This document shows positions 36,044 to 47,919 of a stretch of 64,000 bases of DNA, piece after piece. Source of the stretch: Chionoecetes opilio. Its lineage: Eukaryota; Arthropoda; Malacostraca; Decapoda; Majidae. The notes under the pieces are model-generated. The model saw only the letters and a program-made list of their open reading frames with translations. It ran no database searches and was not told the DNA's origin. The position numbers were made by a program, and so were the translations under genes. Location: positions 514,570 to 578,569 of the forward strand of contig JACEEZ010020120.1 of assembly GCA_016584305.1 (NCBI GenBank). Reading direction: 5' to 3'. The number at the start of each line of letters is the position of its first letter. Positions within the stretch are counted from its first letter, which is position 1.

Positions 36044-36614
36044 CGAGAGCAGAGAGAGAGAGAGAAACAGTAGTAAGAGAGATAAGACCAAAAGTGCGAG
36101 AGAAAAATAAACGGAGAGAAGATTGTATAGAAGGAAAGTGGAGAAGAAGAAAGAGAGGAGGATGGCGGGAGGAGGAGGAGGAGGGAGGAGAGGAGGAGGA
36201 GAGGAGCGAGGAGGAGGATGATTTATCTCCTTAAAGAGAGGGGGGGAAGGGAGAAGGGGAGGGGGGAGGCAAACATATCTCATATACCCAGGGAGATTAA
36301 ATAGGATGAAATAGCACACTTCAAACAAAAGGGAGAGAGGGAGGTGGAGGGGTGGTGGTGGAGGTGGAGGGGTGGAGGGGGGGTGGAAAAAAAAATAAAT
36401 TCAAAATGGGCCCTTAAGGAGTGAATCAAAAAAGGTGGAGGAGGGAAAGGTGGAGGGGGGGGCTGGAAGGGAGGAAGGGATGAACTAGGAGTTCCCTAAT
36501 CAACCCCTTGGACCTAACTGATGGTAGACGGAAAAGGAAGAGGGGAGAGAGAGGATGAGCGGATAGAGACGGAGAGAAGCGAGAGAGAGTGTGAGAGACG
36601 AGAGAGAGAGAGAC

Positions 36615-36654
<40 letters not shown>

Positions 36655-37171
36655 ATGGAGAGAGGAAAGGGGAAGAAAAGAGAGTAGGAACAGAAGCGAA
36701 TGGAGGGAAACCTTAGGAAAAAGATAAAAGCTTGGAAAAGGGTCTATGAAAACATACAGAGTGAGAGAGAGAGGATGTAAGAGAGAGAGAGCGTGATAAG
36801 AGGATTAGAGACGGAGGGATAGAGAGGGTTCGATGGAGATCGGAGAGCGAGAGAGAGAGACGAGAGAGACGTGATATGTGGATGAGAGAGAGATGAGAGA
36901 GAGAGAGAGGAGAGAGAGAGCCCGAGAGAAGAGGAATATAGTTATAGAGAGAGAAGATAGAGGGAAGGAAGAAGGATAGGTGAGGTATGAGAGGAGAGAG
37001 AGAGAGAGAGAGAGATGAGAGAGAGAGAGAAGCAGAGATGAGATGAGGAGAGAGACGAGACGGACAGAAGATCGAGAGAGAGAGAGAGAGAGAGAGAAAG
37101 AAGGATGAGGTGAAGGAAGAAGAAGGAAGATGAGAGGTAGAAAGAGGGAGGGAAGTAAAGGAATCGTAATT

Positions 37172-37205
<34 letters not shown>
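35251..37205. repeat. Noisy (GA)n and (GT)n region, (GAT)n at end
   Basis: GA-rich sequence broken every 10-20 bases by single C or T bases, unlike the pure GA tracts earlier in the window; GT tracts at 35,866-35,945. Duplicated blocks such as AGGAAAGGGGAATGAGAGAGG (35,433) and AGAGGAAAGGGGAAGAAAAG (36,660), each followed by GAACAGAAGCGA and CCTTAGGAAAAAAGATAAAA, show a roughly 1.2-kb repeat (35,440-35,520 against 36,665-36,760). GAT units lie at 37,165-37,205. Confidence 0.85.
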
Positions 37206-37389
37206 CGTAATTATTCAGCTAATGACTTAAGAGATGTAATTCAATAAAAGGATCGTCAGTAATTGCAATCATAACGAGGAGCGGTCTCCTCTCTATCTTC
37301 CTGGCTCTTCTCCTCTCTCTACTCTTTTTACTCGTCCTATAACTATTAACTGTCCTCTTTTTCCTCACTTCTCTACTCTCTCCTCTATA

Positions 37390-37420
<31 letters not shown>

Positions 37421-37941
37421 CCTTCCTCTCCTCTCTCTCTCTCTCTCTCTCCATTTGGCAGAAAGAAAAAAATATGAAATCTAAATACCTTTCAATGCAA
37501 TCTTCCTATCGCTGTTGTTGCTTCCGATCTTTTATTCGCCTCCTCCTCTAGCTCTCAGCATCCTGCCTCTCCTCATCATTCATTCTCTCCTACTCCTCCG
37601 CCTCCTTCAGCCCAGACCTCCTCCTCCTCCTCCTCCTCCCCTCTCAGAACTCAGCCTCCGCCTCCTCACTACCTCTCCTCTCTGAACAAATAGAACTCCT
37701 CGCCTTTCACATTTTTCCCAACTCATTTTATAGACGAGTAGCCATATTTTTTTTTTCATCCTTTTGCATCCAAGATTTTTTTTTAGGCAGGTTCCCCCTT
37801 CAATATTTTAATTCACCGGCCGTTTTCTTTTTTCATTTCTTTTTCTTATACTATTTGCTTCGCTATCATTTCTTATTTCATTTCGCGATCCCTTACACAT
37901 TTATTGATTGGTGGTTCGTGCCTCGTTTCGTAATGGCACCT
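37206..37941. other. C/T-rich and unique sequence
   Basis: CT-rich intervals (37,388-37,450) and CTCCTC-rich sequence to 37,700, then unique AT-rich sequence. No gene recognised. Confidence 0.5.
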
Positions 37942-38164
37942 TTAACTGCTTCACGCCCAGAGCTTTCCTTACCTATATAAAATCGTCTGTTGTTAGCCAT
38001 AAAATTACGAAAAGTGACTGAATATACCAAATTAACTAGTGGACAGGGACAAATAAAATACTAAACAGGTCATATCTATAAAATATTGCTTATAGTCACT
38101 AAAAATCATCTGTACCCACTACCCAAATTACAATGGAAATTACGTTCTGGGCCTCAAGGGATTA
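37942..38164 (-). mobile_element. piggyBac-type MITE, copy 5
   Basis: A complete 223-bp copy in reverse orientation with exact TTAA at both ends (37,942-37,945 and 38,161-38,164). Ends are CTGCTTCACGCCCAGAG and TTCTGGGCCTCAAGGGA. A small AATAAAATAC insertion near 38,070 accounts for its greater length. Confidence 0.9.
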
Positions 38165-38479
38165 ACTGTGTGGCAAATAAATAAATAAATATAAAGAAAG
38201 AAAGAAAACATGTATTAAATGTGTGTATGAGTTAAGAATAAAAAAATAGGAATAAATAATAGCAGGAAAATATGCTACTTCTTCTTTCACGTTTTTAAAT
38301 TCACTGTAATACTTTTTTTTATATATTTTATGGGGCAAAAAGTGGCTGTTGAATATTGTTGTGTAGAAATTAAATAAAGTAAATCATACGTCTAGTAAAT
38401 TTGATATTAACCTAAAGAGTCAGTCATTTTGTCAATTTACGCTAAAATTTTAAAGTAATTTTTCGACTATCACCTTCAT

Positions 38480-38519
<40 letters not shown>

Positions 38520-38739
38520 ACACACACACACACATATAATAATAAGAAAGAAACAAAATAGAACAAAACTAATACAAGATAAAAATAAGAAAAATAAAAC
38601 ATAAATATTAATTACTTCATTTGCTCGACATCCACATAAAAAAAGTGAAGAAAACAAACACGAGAGCTATATTACCGAAAATACTGTGAGGCGAGAAAAA
38701 TCAGCGTGGAAGATCGAGAAAATAATATCAAAACTTCAA

Positions 38740-38775
<36 letters not shown>

Positions 38776-39420
38776 AATAATAAACTATATAAAAAATCAA
38801 AAATAAAAAAATATAAAATATATATATACTATATAAAGATATAGATATATAGATATATATATATATCTAGAAGATAAGTATTATATATAATATATAGTAA
38901 TATATATATATATAATAATAGATAAATAAAGAAAAAAAAAAAATATATATATATATATCATATAATATTACATAATATAACTATATACGAGTCATATAAA
39001 ACAAAAAAAATATAAAAAATATAAAAATATATGAAATCTAAAAACACGAAAAATCTAAAATGACGGTGCTTCCACGTATTTATTTGTACAGGGCTCACAG
39101 GGCTTCCTTATATACCTGAACTAATCCAAAGGTACAAATCTGAAGAGCTATAAAGAAAAAAAAAAGAAAAAAAGGTAAAATAGGTAAAATATTATGTGTT
39201 AAAGGTATTTATGTTAAAGGTATTTATGTTAAAAGTTATTATGTGTTATGTGGAAAGGTAAAATATTATGTATTGATAAAAACTACATAGGAAGAAAATA
39301 CTCATAGGGTGACCTTTTTTTCTTCTTCTGCAAGTTTTGATAATTTGTTTCGATATTAATTTTTCCGTCACGTCAGCGTAATTGAAGTTATTTTCCCCCC
39401 TTGAATGACGTCACTCGATG
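38165..39420. other. AT-rich sequence with CA, poly-A and TA tracts
   Basis: CA x25 (38,484-38,533), a 32-nt A-run (38,741-38,772), TA-rich low complexity (38,805-39,000). GTAAAATATTATGTGTTAAAG-like short repeats occur at 39,175-39,270. No gene recognised. Confidence 0.7.
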
Positions 39421-39429
39421 GACACCACA

Positions 39430-39625
39430 TGCTACCTACCTACAATATTACTCCTATTCCTTCCTATGTCCAATTCCTATCTTCCTATCCTATACGTATA
39501 CAGTACTATTCCTATTCCTTCCTATTTCCTATTCCTATCTTATTTTTCCTATCCTATACAGTACTATTCCTATTCCTTCCTATTCCTATCTCCCTATTCC
39601 CAGGAATAGGGAGATAGGAATAGGA
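39430..39625. repeat. CCTATACAGTACTATTCCTA minisatellite, left part
   Basis: Units of CCTATACAGTACTATTCCTA plus TTCCTTCCTATTCCTATC, about 45 bp, four copies. The array resumes at 40,060 beyond the SINE. The last 46 bp form a hairpin (see 39,579-39,624). Confidence 0.9.
39579..39624. other. Perfect 22-bp inverted repeat at a SINE edge
   Basis: CC-TATTCCTATCTCCCTATT-CC (39,579-39,600) is followed by CA and its exact reverse complement (39,603-39,624). It sits directly 5' of the SINE and is built from minisatellite sequence, so part of a unit was inverted at the insertion junction. Confidence 0.85.
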
Positions 39626-40050
39626 TATAAGGGAGGCGGTGGCCAAGTGGTTAGCGTCTTGGAGTGATGAACACAATGTCCCGAGTTCGAATCCTGCCGG
39701 GGGCAACTCTTTCAAGAGCCTGGTTTAGGGGAGCAGACAAGGTCCCGAGTTCAAGTCTCACCCAAAGGAAGCTACTGTCAAAGCCATCGCGAGGACCGAA
39801 GCAACCACATGCAGAGTATACCTCGTCTGACCGATGCGAGCGTGACGGTTGAACTCTAGCGGGGAGGGGTGCATGAGCCTAAAATGAAAGATCAAGAACA
39901 TAAATAGAAAATGTGATCTTCACCTGAGACCACAGGTGTCAACTATAAAAATCCAGCCCTGCGCCACAACGGGCGAGTTCGACCAAACATCAAGACTCTC
40001 CATATGCCACAGGGCGGCTATAGGCTAGCAAAATAAAAAATTAAAATAAG
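39626..40050 (+). mobile_element. tRNA-derived SINE
   Basis: The head carries a polymerase III A box (TGGCCAAGTGG, 39,640-39,650) and a B box (GAGTTCGAATCC, 39,683-39,694), 43 bp apart, the arrangement of a tRNA gene. A second B-box-like GAGTTCAAGTCTC lies at about 39,743. The body includes GACGGTTGAACTCTAGCGGG, and the element ends GCCACAGGGCGGCTATAGGC followed by an A-rich tail (40,022-40,050). The tRNA head is too degenerate to be a functional tRNA gene. It interrupts a minisatellite, which resumes at 40,060. Confidence 0.8.
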
Positions 40051-40059
40051 AATTAATGT

Positions 40060-40556
40060 CCTATCCGATACAGTACTAGATCCTATTCCTTTCTATTCCG
40101 ATTCTATCCTATACAGAACACAATTCAATTACTATCTCCCAATTAATATCAGATAAGTACTATTCCTAGGCGTCTATCCTACACATGTACAGGACGTATT
40201 TCAGACTCCTGCCTATCTCCCAATTCCTATCCTATACAGTACTATTCTACTCCTTCCTATCTCCCAATTCCTACCCTATACAGTACTATTCCTATTCCTA
40301 TCTCCCAATTCCTATCCTATACAGTACTATTCCTATTCCTTCCTATTTCCTATTCCTATCCTATACAGTACTATTCCTACTCCTTCCTATTTCCTATTCC
40401 TATTTTCCTATTCCTTCCTATTTCGTATCTCCCTATTCCTATTCTATACAGTACTATTCCCATTTCTTTCTATTTCATATTCCTATCTCCCTATTCCTTC
40501 ATATGTCCTATTCCTATCTCCCTATTCCTATCCTATACAGTACTATTCCTATATCT
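40060..40556. repeat. CCTATACAGTACTATTCCTA minisatellite, right part
   Basis: Continuation of the array at 39,430-39,625, about ten more units, the first two degraded. 40,557-40,850 is unique without a recognised gene. Confidence 0.9.
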
Positions 40557-40879
40557 ATATTCTACGTGTCGAGTGAGAGAAAGAATATAACACTTTTACA
40601 AAATCAAATTATTTACTTGCCAGGGAATTTCTGCTTGTTTTCTATTTTTCTTTGTAAGTGTATTTTTCGAGTTTCAATGTGGTGATTTGATTGTATAGGA
40701 ATAATATGAATGAACGAACCATTTCAACAGATCATCATTCACGTGTTAATTTTTTTTAATGTGGAAATTTATAAAGGCAACATAAACCATTCAACTTTCT
40801 GAATTCGAACCCACATTTGTGAATATTTGGGTTTGATTATTCAGTATTTTCATGTTTATATTTATTTGGAGTGGGTGCA

Positions 40880-40994
40880 GAGAAGAGAAGAAGAGAGAGA
40901 AAGAGACGACGAGAGAGAGAGCGAGGAGATGAGAAGAGAGGATGATGAGAGAGAGAGAGATGAGAGAGAGATGGAGGATGAGAGAGAAGAGAGA

Positions 40995-41025
<31 letters not shown>

Positions 41026-41095
41026 GTGTGTGGTGTGGGGTTGTGTGTGTGTGTGTGTGTGTGGTGTGGTGTGTGTGTGTGTGAGAAGCATACGG
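40880..41095. repeat. Noisy (GA)n and (GT)n tracts
   Basis: GA with scattered single-base interruptions (40,880-40,995), then GT/GTGG (40,996-41,085). Confidence 0.9.
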
Positions 41096-41289
41096 ACGGA
41101 ATTAACGGGAGCGTATACAAAGTCTTAAAGGAGGAGAGAAGAAGAAAAATAGAGGAGGAGGAGGGGGGTAGGTCACTCATTATTCGTAATAAGGTCAACA
41201 GGTCCTACTATCCCCCCCAAAAAACACTTTTACCACTAACTCCCCCTTCCTTTTCACCTTCTCTACACCTCCCCCACCCCCCCCTCCCC

Positions 41290-42560
41290 CCCCCCCCCAT
41301 TGCCACTATTTACCTTGCATACCCCCAAGTGCAACTAATAGCTCTGCCTCAGCCCCAGTGCCACTTATACCTTGCCTACACCCCAGTGAAAGCTATACAC
41401 TGCCTAACACCCCAGGGCCACAACCTTGCCTACCCCCCCAGTGCCACTATACCTTGCCTACACACCAGTGCCACGATACCTTGCCTACCCCCAGTGCCAC
41501 ATACCTTGAACCCCACCCAGTGACTATACTTGCCTACCCCCCAGTGCCACTATACCTTGGCCTACACCCCCCAGTGCACTATATCTTGCCTAGCCCACCA
41601 GTGCCACTATACCTTGCCTACCCCCCGAAGTCGCTACCTATACTCTTGCCTACCCCCATGTGCCACTATACCTTGCATATCCCCCCAGGGCACACTATAC
41701 CTTGGCTAACACCCCCAGTGCAATATACCTGCATACCCCACAGATTGCCACTATACCTGCCTACACCACCAGCTGCAGTGCCAACTATTACCTTGCATAC
41801 CCCCAGCGCCCACTATACTGGCCTACCACCAGTGCCACTTATACCTTGCTAACCCCCAGTTGCCACTATATCTGCCTCACCCCCCAGTGCCCGATACCTT
41901 GCCTACCCCCCCCCAGGCCACTACTCCTTGACCTCCCTACCCCCCCAGTTGGGCAATTACGATCTTGCCTCACCCCACCCCAGTTGCCACGAGTACCTCG
42001 CCTACACCCCCCAGTGCCATATAACCTTGCCTACCCCCCCCAGTGCCACTATACCGCCTACCCCCCGCAGTGCACATACCTTGCCACCCCCAGGGCCACT
42101 ATACATTGCCCTACCCACAGTGCCACTGTACCTTGCCTACCCCCCCTAGTTCCACTATCCTTGCCTAGCCCCAGTGCCACTTACCTTGCCTAGCCCCCAG
42201 TGCCCACTATACCTTGCCTAACCCCAGTGCCACTATACCTGCCTACCCCCCCAGTGCCACTAGATTCTTAGACCTTACCCCCCCAGTGCCCATACCTTGC
42301 CTACCCCCCAAGTGCCACTATACCTGGCCTAGCCCCCCAATGCCACTTATAGCCTGCCTACCCCAACCAGGCCACTATACCTTGCCTAGCCCCCTTAGTG
42401 CCACTATACCTTGCCTAGACCCCCAGGCCACTAACACTTGCCACACCCCAGTGCACACTATTACCTTGCCTATCCCCCAGTGCACTATCACCCTGCCTAC
42501 CCCCCAGTGCCACTTATACCTTGCCTACCCCCCCCCAGGCAACCTATACCTGTCCTACAC
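41290..42560. repeat. CCCCAGTGCCACTATACCTT minisatellite, 26-27 bp
   Basis: About 47 copies of CCCCAGTGCCACTATACCTT plus GCCTACC. Almost every unit differs from the next by a one-base insertion or deletion rather than substitution, unlike the substitution-type variation of arrays in the first 34 kb. All three plus frames are open for long stretches because the unit lacks stops. Confidence 0.95.
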
Positions 42561-42579
42561 CCTTGATAACAGCCACCCA

Positions 42580-42705
42580 TTACATTTTTTTCTCTCTCTC
42601 TCTTCTCTCTCTGTGTCTCTCTCTCTCTCTCCTCTCTCTCTTCTACTCTCTTCTCTTCTCTTCTCTCTCTCTCTCTCTCTTTCTCTCCTCTGATCTCTCT
42701 CTCTT
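42580..42705. repeat. Interrupted (CT)n
   Basis: CT-rich, with CTTCTCTTCTCTTC units. 42,706-42,955 is unique and recurs at about 45,420-45,600 as part of the tandem block. Confidence 0.85.
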
Positions 42706-42956
42706 AAGTACACGTATTCGGCAGGAGAGGGTGGGTAGAGAGGAGCTCGTCAGTCCTCTTGTGCCTCATGTGTTTAAGTTATGGTTAGGTTAGGTTACAG
42801 GGAAAGCTTTACCATTCCTGTAGGTATGGTACGGGGCAGAAGCGGAAGGAGAGATGTCCTCTGTTCTAGAGACCACCTTAGTTAATTTTAGATAACTTCG
42901 TCGCAACTAAGTATGTACCTTGTTTATCTTGTATGGTAAGTATCCTCTAATCGGTT

Positions 42957-44172
42957 TTCTCTGTTGTTTTTGTTTACCTCCACAAAGGTTTTACAAGGGC
43001 CAAGGGCACAAATAAAAGAGGTAAACACAAAGCCCGGTTAAAGTAATATCCTCTTCAGAAATCTGTGGATATAAAGATCACAATCAATCATTGGAGGCTA
43101 CGCAGGGGGGCGCGTCGCCCGCCACCCTACGACGCCACTCCCGGGGGTCACAACGCGCGAGACCAATGCAGGGCTCCTTTCCATACCAAGCAGCTCTCGA
43201 CAAGAAACAGCGACTCGGCCACACAGCAAACGAGCCTTGTGGGCGCCCCATTGGACTCCTACACGCCGGATTGTCTTATTACAGATACCAACCCGATGGC
43301 GTAGGTTTCAGGGTCAGTTTCGGTTTAGGGATTTAGCGTGCAACATGCCATATTATAACCGAAGTTCGGCGCCTGGACAGGAATAGTAGGTAATAGGCCT
43401 CGATTCAGTCTAACGGTGCCATCGCTGATTGACACGTAATAATCCCGCCCCCCGATACCCATTGATTCTGCGAGACATTTAGACCAAAGGATTGATCGTC
43501 TATTCAAGTCACTATTTAGTGTCACATGGTCTCACAAACCAAGAGTAAGAGGGATCACAAGCGAATTGAAGGATCCGGATCTGTGTCATTCTGTCACAGT
43601 ACGACAATGCCAAATATTACCGCCTGAGCGAGTCAATAACACCGTGGGCTACTGCCTAACGCCGTAAGACTTCTGGACGTGACCCAGCGTCATATGTGAC
43701 TGCGCTACCAAGGTATTGGAAAAACTTTCCCAAGATCTCAATGTCCTCGCCACACGCATGACAGACTGTACTGCTTCATATAAGTAAGGTCTCCAAACAC
43801 CTGAGGCCCTTGGTCAGGAGCCAGGAGACCTCAAGTCCCAAAGGCTTGCATACATCGTGACGCGCATCGAGATGCCATCACCAGGGACCTCCAGCGGACT
43901 CAGCAAGATGACTGCCATCATCGGCAAAAACAAGATACAGGTGATATGGGGTGTTGCCGACGGATGCTCAACAACTCACTTGATAACACCTGTCCAAACA
44001 CGTCCATACAAGCGTTGAATAGGGGATGGGCAAGGACGCAACCTTTGCCTCACTCCTGGTAAAACAGGGAAGAAAGCCTGGATACCCTGCCCGAACACTT
44101 CACAGCACCATCTCAGTCACAGAATACAGACCAAGTTATAGCATAACCAATGAGTCCTGGCAGGAATACCCT
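42957..44172 (-). mobile_element. RTE/L1-like LINE 3' part, block 1
   Basis: On the minus strand this matches the copy at 45,598-46,790 from the palm region to the poly-A tail (T-rich at 42,957-42,975 on the plus strand). Many one-base insertions destroy every frame; readable islands include LNSDLNRRSILWSKCLAES (43,325-43,525), which corresponds to LNSDLKRRINAFGNKCLRR in block 2. It is a non-functional copy, or the same sequence with base-calling errors. Confidence 0.8.
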
Positions 44173-44430
44173 CTAAATTAAAATATGTAGTAGTATATTA
44201 AGAAATAATATGAGAATATTAATTATAAGATTATAATATTATATATATAATATATAGATATTATTACATATATAGAATAGAGATATAGATAGATATATTA
44301 TAGAGAGATATGATATGAGTATAGCGTATATACGAGAGAGGATATATTATTATATTATTTATATTAGATATTATTAAATATATAATAATATTAAATAATT
44401 TAGATATTATTATATATATAATTAAGGAAT
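44173..44430. repeat. TA-rich low-complexity tract, block 1
   Basis: ATATTA-type sequence at the 5'-truncated end of the block 1 LINE; it corresponds to 46,790-47,020 and 59,190-59,370. Confidence 0.85.
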
Positions 44431-44736
44431 ATTAAAGATTGATAAAAGACTTCTCTAAATCGTGTCTTTGCCATGTTAACAACATGATTTATCCTAAGAG
44501 TTAGGTAATTGATCTTTGTCTTGTGTTTTGAACGAGGCAAAAAGCCAGTCTAACTTAAGGTCCTCATGCTTAAAATTAGGCCTGTTTACTGATAATATGC
44601 GTAATATGATATAAAATAAGCGACATTTAGAAGAAGCGTAGTATCCCTGTCTCCTGGCATCAAAGATACGTCAGTAAGCAGCAGAGAACCACAGGAGATG
44701 GGTCACCACTGCCTACAGGGCGCTATAGGTCACAAA

Positions 44737-44788
<52 letters not shown>

Positions 44789-44803
44789 AAAAAAAAAAAA
44801 AAA

Positions 44804-44838
<35 letters not shown>

Positions 44839-44900
44839 AAAAAAAAAAAAAAAAAGGATCAGGATTTGTCAAACCGCATTAAAAAACAAATAGTATAGGT
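44431..44900 (+). repeat. Repeat family F, copy 2, with poly-A insertion
   Basis: Starts GGAATATTAAAGATTGATAA and contains GGCATCAAAGATACGTCAGT, then CACCACTGCCTACAGGGCGC and CACAAATGT followed by an A-run with single C interruptions (44,739-44,855), then GGATCAGGATTTGTC. Same order as 47,020-47,430 and 59,370-59,830. Confidence 0.8.
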
Positions 44901-45225
44901 AAACACATCCGCTCTGCGGTCTCCTTCGTTAGAATCGCACTTGACAATATTTTATTTTCCGAGGGGGGGGGGGGGAGAAAGTATTTATATGCGTGGTATC
45001 GTGTTGTGTTTCAATCTTCGTTTATTTTCGTAACCTAACAACTCTAGCATTCATCTATAGCTATCAGTATCCCCGTTTGTGTGCCGCCCTTCTAGTATGA
45101 GGTTCGCATAATTCTCCGTCAATATATTTGTAAAGTGCGCGTCTGTACTAGGTTTAGTTCATACCATACGTCCAATCTCTACGATTATAGTTTGTGTGTT
45201 TTTGGTTCACTCTCTCTCTCTCTCA

Positions 45226-45256
<31 letters not shown>

Positions 45257-45597
45257 GCTCTCTTCTCCAATCATTAATACTATTTGATCTTAGCTATTTT
45301 TTTCGCGTGCGTCTACATACACTATGGCATGCTCACTTCTTGTTTTCTTCACTTTCATTCTGTCTGAAGGTTGGGTGAACGCTGCCTATATCAGCCAGTA
45401 CTCCTAGCCTCCCTCTTACGCAGAATACTACCTCCTCACTCATAATGGGAAGCTTTCATTCTGTAGGTATTTAGGGGCGAGAGGAAGGAGAGATGTCCTA
45501 TCGTTACTTAGATACCTACCTTAGTTACTTTTAGATACCTTCGTCTGCACCTACGTATGTACCTGTTTTATCTGTATGTAAGTATTTTCCTCTCATG
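44901..45597. other. Block 1/2 flank with (CT)n
   Basis: A G-run (44,965-44,974) and CT tract (45,211-45,260) in sequence matching 47,430-47,830 and 59,830-60,300. 45,420-45,597 matches 42,780-42,955. No gene recognised. Confidence 0.65.
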
Positions 45598-46789
45598 GTT
45601 TTTTTGTTTTGTTTTTGTTTACATCACAAAGGGTACAAGGGGCCAAGGGCACAAATAAAAGAGGTAACACAAAGCCCGGTTACAGTAATATCCTCTTCAG
45701 AATCTGTGGATATTAAAGATTCAATCAATCATTGGAGGCATACGCCGGGGGGCGCGTCGCCTCGCCCACCCTACGACGCCACTCCCGGGGGTCACAACGC
45801 GCGAGCTCCCATGCAGGCTCCTTTCCCATACCAAGCAGCTCTCGACAAGAAACATCGACTTGCCCCAGCCACGAGCCTTGTGGGCGCCCCCTTGGCCTCC
45901 TCCACGCCGGATTGTCTCTTACAGATACAACCCGATGGGTAGGTTTCAGGTTTCAGTTTCGGTTTCAGGGTAGCGTGCCACATGCCCATATAACCGAAGT
46001 TGGCGCTGACGGACTATGCAGGTAATAGGCCTCGATTCAGTCTCACGGTGCAATCGCTGATTTGACACGTAATCATCCCAGCGATACCCCATGATTCTGC
46101 GAAGACACTTATTACCAAAGGCATTGATTCGTCTCTTCAAGTCACTATTTAGTGTCCATGTCTCACAATCATAGAGTAAGACAGGGATCACAAGCGACTT
46201 GAAGATCCGGATCTTTGTCCTTCTGCACAGGTACCGACAATGCCAAATACTCCCGCTGAGCGAGTCCATAACACCGTGGCTATGCAATCCGCCGTAAGAC
46301 TTCTTGACGTGACCCGCCGTCATTATGGACTGCGCTACCAAGGGTATGTAAAACTTTCCAAGATCTCAATGTCCTCGCCACACGCATGAACAGACTGTAC
46401 TGCTTCATCTAGTAAGTCTCCAAACACCTGGACCTTGGTCTTGAGCCAGGAGACCTCAAGTCCCAAAGGCTTTGCCTCCTCGTGCAGCGCCTCGAGAGCC
46501 ATCACCAGGACCTCCAGCGACTCAGCAAAGATTACTGCATCATCGGCAAAACAAGATCAGTGATCTTGGTGTTGCCGACGGATGCTCCAAAATCACTTTG
46601 ATCTACACCTTGTCCAATACCCAGTCCATACAAGCGTTGAATAGTGATGGGGCAAGGACGCACCCTTGCCTCACTCCTGTATTCACAGGGAAGAAGCTGG
46701 ATACACCTGCCCCACACTTCACAGCACTCTCAGTCCCAGAATACAGACCAGTTAGCAAACCAATAGTCCTTGCAGGAATCCCTTAATAT

Positions 46790-46790
<1 letters not shown>
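45598..46790 (-). mobile_element. RTE/L1-like LINE 3' part, block 2
   Basis: Minus-strand element from an AT-tract truncation point at 46,790 to a poly-A tail (T-rich at 45,598-45,625 on the plus strand). The 3' untranslated part contains AAGCCCGG (reversed) and the TTGTGCCCTTGGCCCCTTGT end also seen at 31.3 kb. Confidence 0.85.
45730..46790 (-). pseudogene. LINE reverse transcriptase C-terminal half, frameshifted
   Basis: Minus-strand reading gives TGVRQGCVLAPSLFNACMDW (about 46,620-46,680), then GNTKITDL and the catalytic F-ADD box at about 46,530-46,555, where one T is missing so the frame breaks exactly at the box. Downstream, RTKIRIFKSLVIPVLLYDCE, TWTLNSDLKRRINAFGNKCL and RRIMGYRWDDYVSNQRL read through (45,946-46,341), then QRQLRLYGHVARYP. 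After another shift the C-terminus reads GSWLGQVDVSCRELLGMG and WRRRVGEATRPPAYA, ending in a stop near 45,730. This architecture is common in decapod and mollusc LINE polymerases. Endonuclease and early palm are missing. Confidence 0.85.
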
Positions 46791-47019
<229 letters not shown>

Positions 47020-47354
47020 ATTAAGGAATATTAAAGATTGATAACAGTACTTCTCTAATCAGTGTCTTTGCCATGTCTAACAACACTTATTTATCCCTTA
47101 AGAGTTAGGTAATTGATCTTAGTCTTGTTTTTTTAACGAGGCAAAAATTCCAGTCTAACTTAAGGTCTCATGCTTAAAATTATGCCTGTTTACCTGATAA
47201 TATGCTTAACTATGATAAAATACAGCTGACATTTAGAAGAAGCGTAGTATTCCCTTCTCCTGGCATCAAATATCCGTCAGTAAGCAGCAAGAACCACAAG
47301 ATGGGTCACCACTGCCCCACAGGCGCTATAGGCACAAATGTAAATAATAAAAAA

Positions 47355-47401
<47 letters not shown>

Positions 47402-47430
47402 AGGATTTTTCACCGCATAAAAACATAGTA
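47020..47430 (+). repeat. Repeat family F, copy 3, with poly-A insertion
   Basis: Near-identical to 59,370-59,830 (GGAATATTAAAGATTGATAA, CATGTCTAACAACACTTATT, GGCATCAAATATCCGTCAGT). It has the CACCACTGCCCCACAGGCGC insertion ending in TAAATAATAA and poly-A to 47,396, then GGATCAGGATTTTTCACCGC. Confidence 0.85.
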
Positions 47431-47756
47431 TAGGTAACACATCCTCTTCTGCTCCTCCTTCGTTAGAATTCTCCACTTTACACTATTTTATTTTTTCCCG
47501 GGGGGGGGGGGAGTAAGTATTTATCTGCGTTTGTATCGTGTTTCAATCTTCGTTTTATATTTTAGTAACCTAACCTAACCTAGCTTTTCATCCTATCTAG
47601 CTATCAGTATCCCCGTTTGTGCCGCCTTCAGTATAGTGTTTCGGCATAATCTCCGTCATATATTTGTAAAGTGCGCGTCTTTACCTGTTTTAGTCATACC
47701 ATACGTCAAATTCTCTACTATTATTATTTATTTTTTTTTCTCTCTCTCTCTCTTTT

Positions 47757-47788
<32 letters not shown>

Positions 47789-47919
47789 CCTCCTCTCTCT
47801 CTCTCTCATCTCTCTCTTTTTTTTTTCTCTCTCATATCGATTTTACATTTTCTATTTTGTCTTTTCTCTTTTTTTTCCCCCGTGCCTATACATGCCATTA
47901 TCATCAGAAAAAAAAAAAA
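47431..47919. other. Block flank with G-run, CCTAA and (CT)n
   Basis: Matches 59,830-60,320: G-run (47,500-47,510), AACCTAACCTAACC (47,567-47,582) and a CT tract (47,740-47,820). After about 47,870 homopolymer runs become frequent. Confidence 0.7.

Noticed and set aside
39630..39702. A functional tRNA gene.
   Set aside because: A and B boxes are present but the acceptor stem does not pair, and the sequence continues into a SINE body with an A-rich tail.
41270..42200. Pro/Leu/Tyr/Thr-rich frames in the CCAGTGCCACTATACC array.
   Set aside because: Repeat translation in several phases; unit lengths vary by indel.
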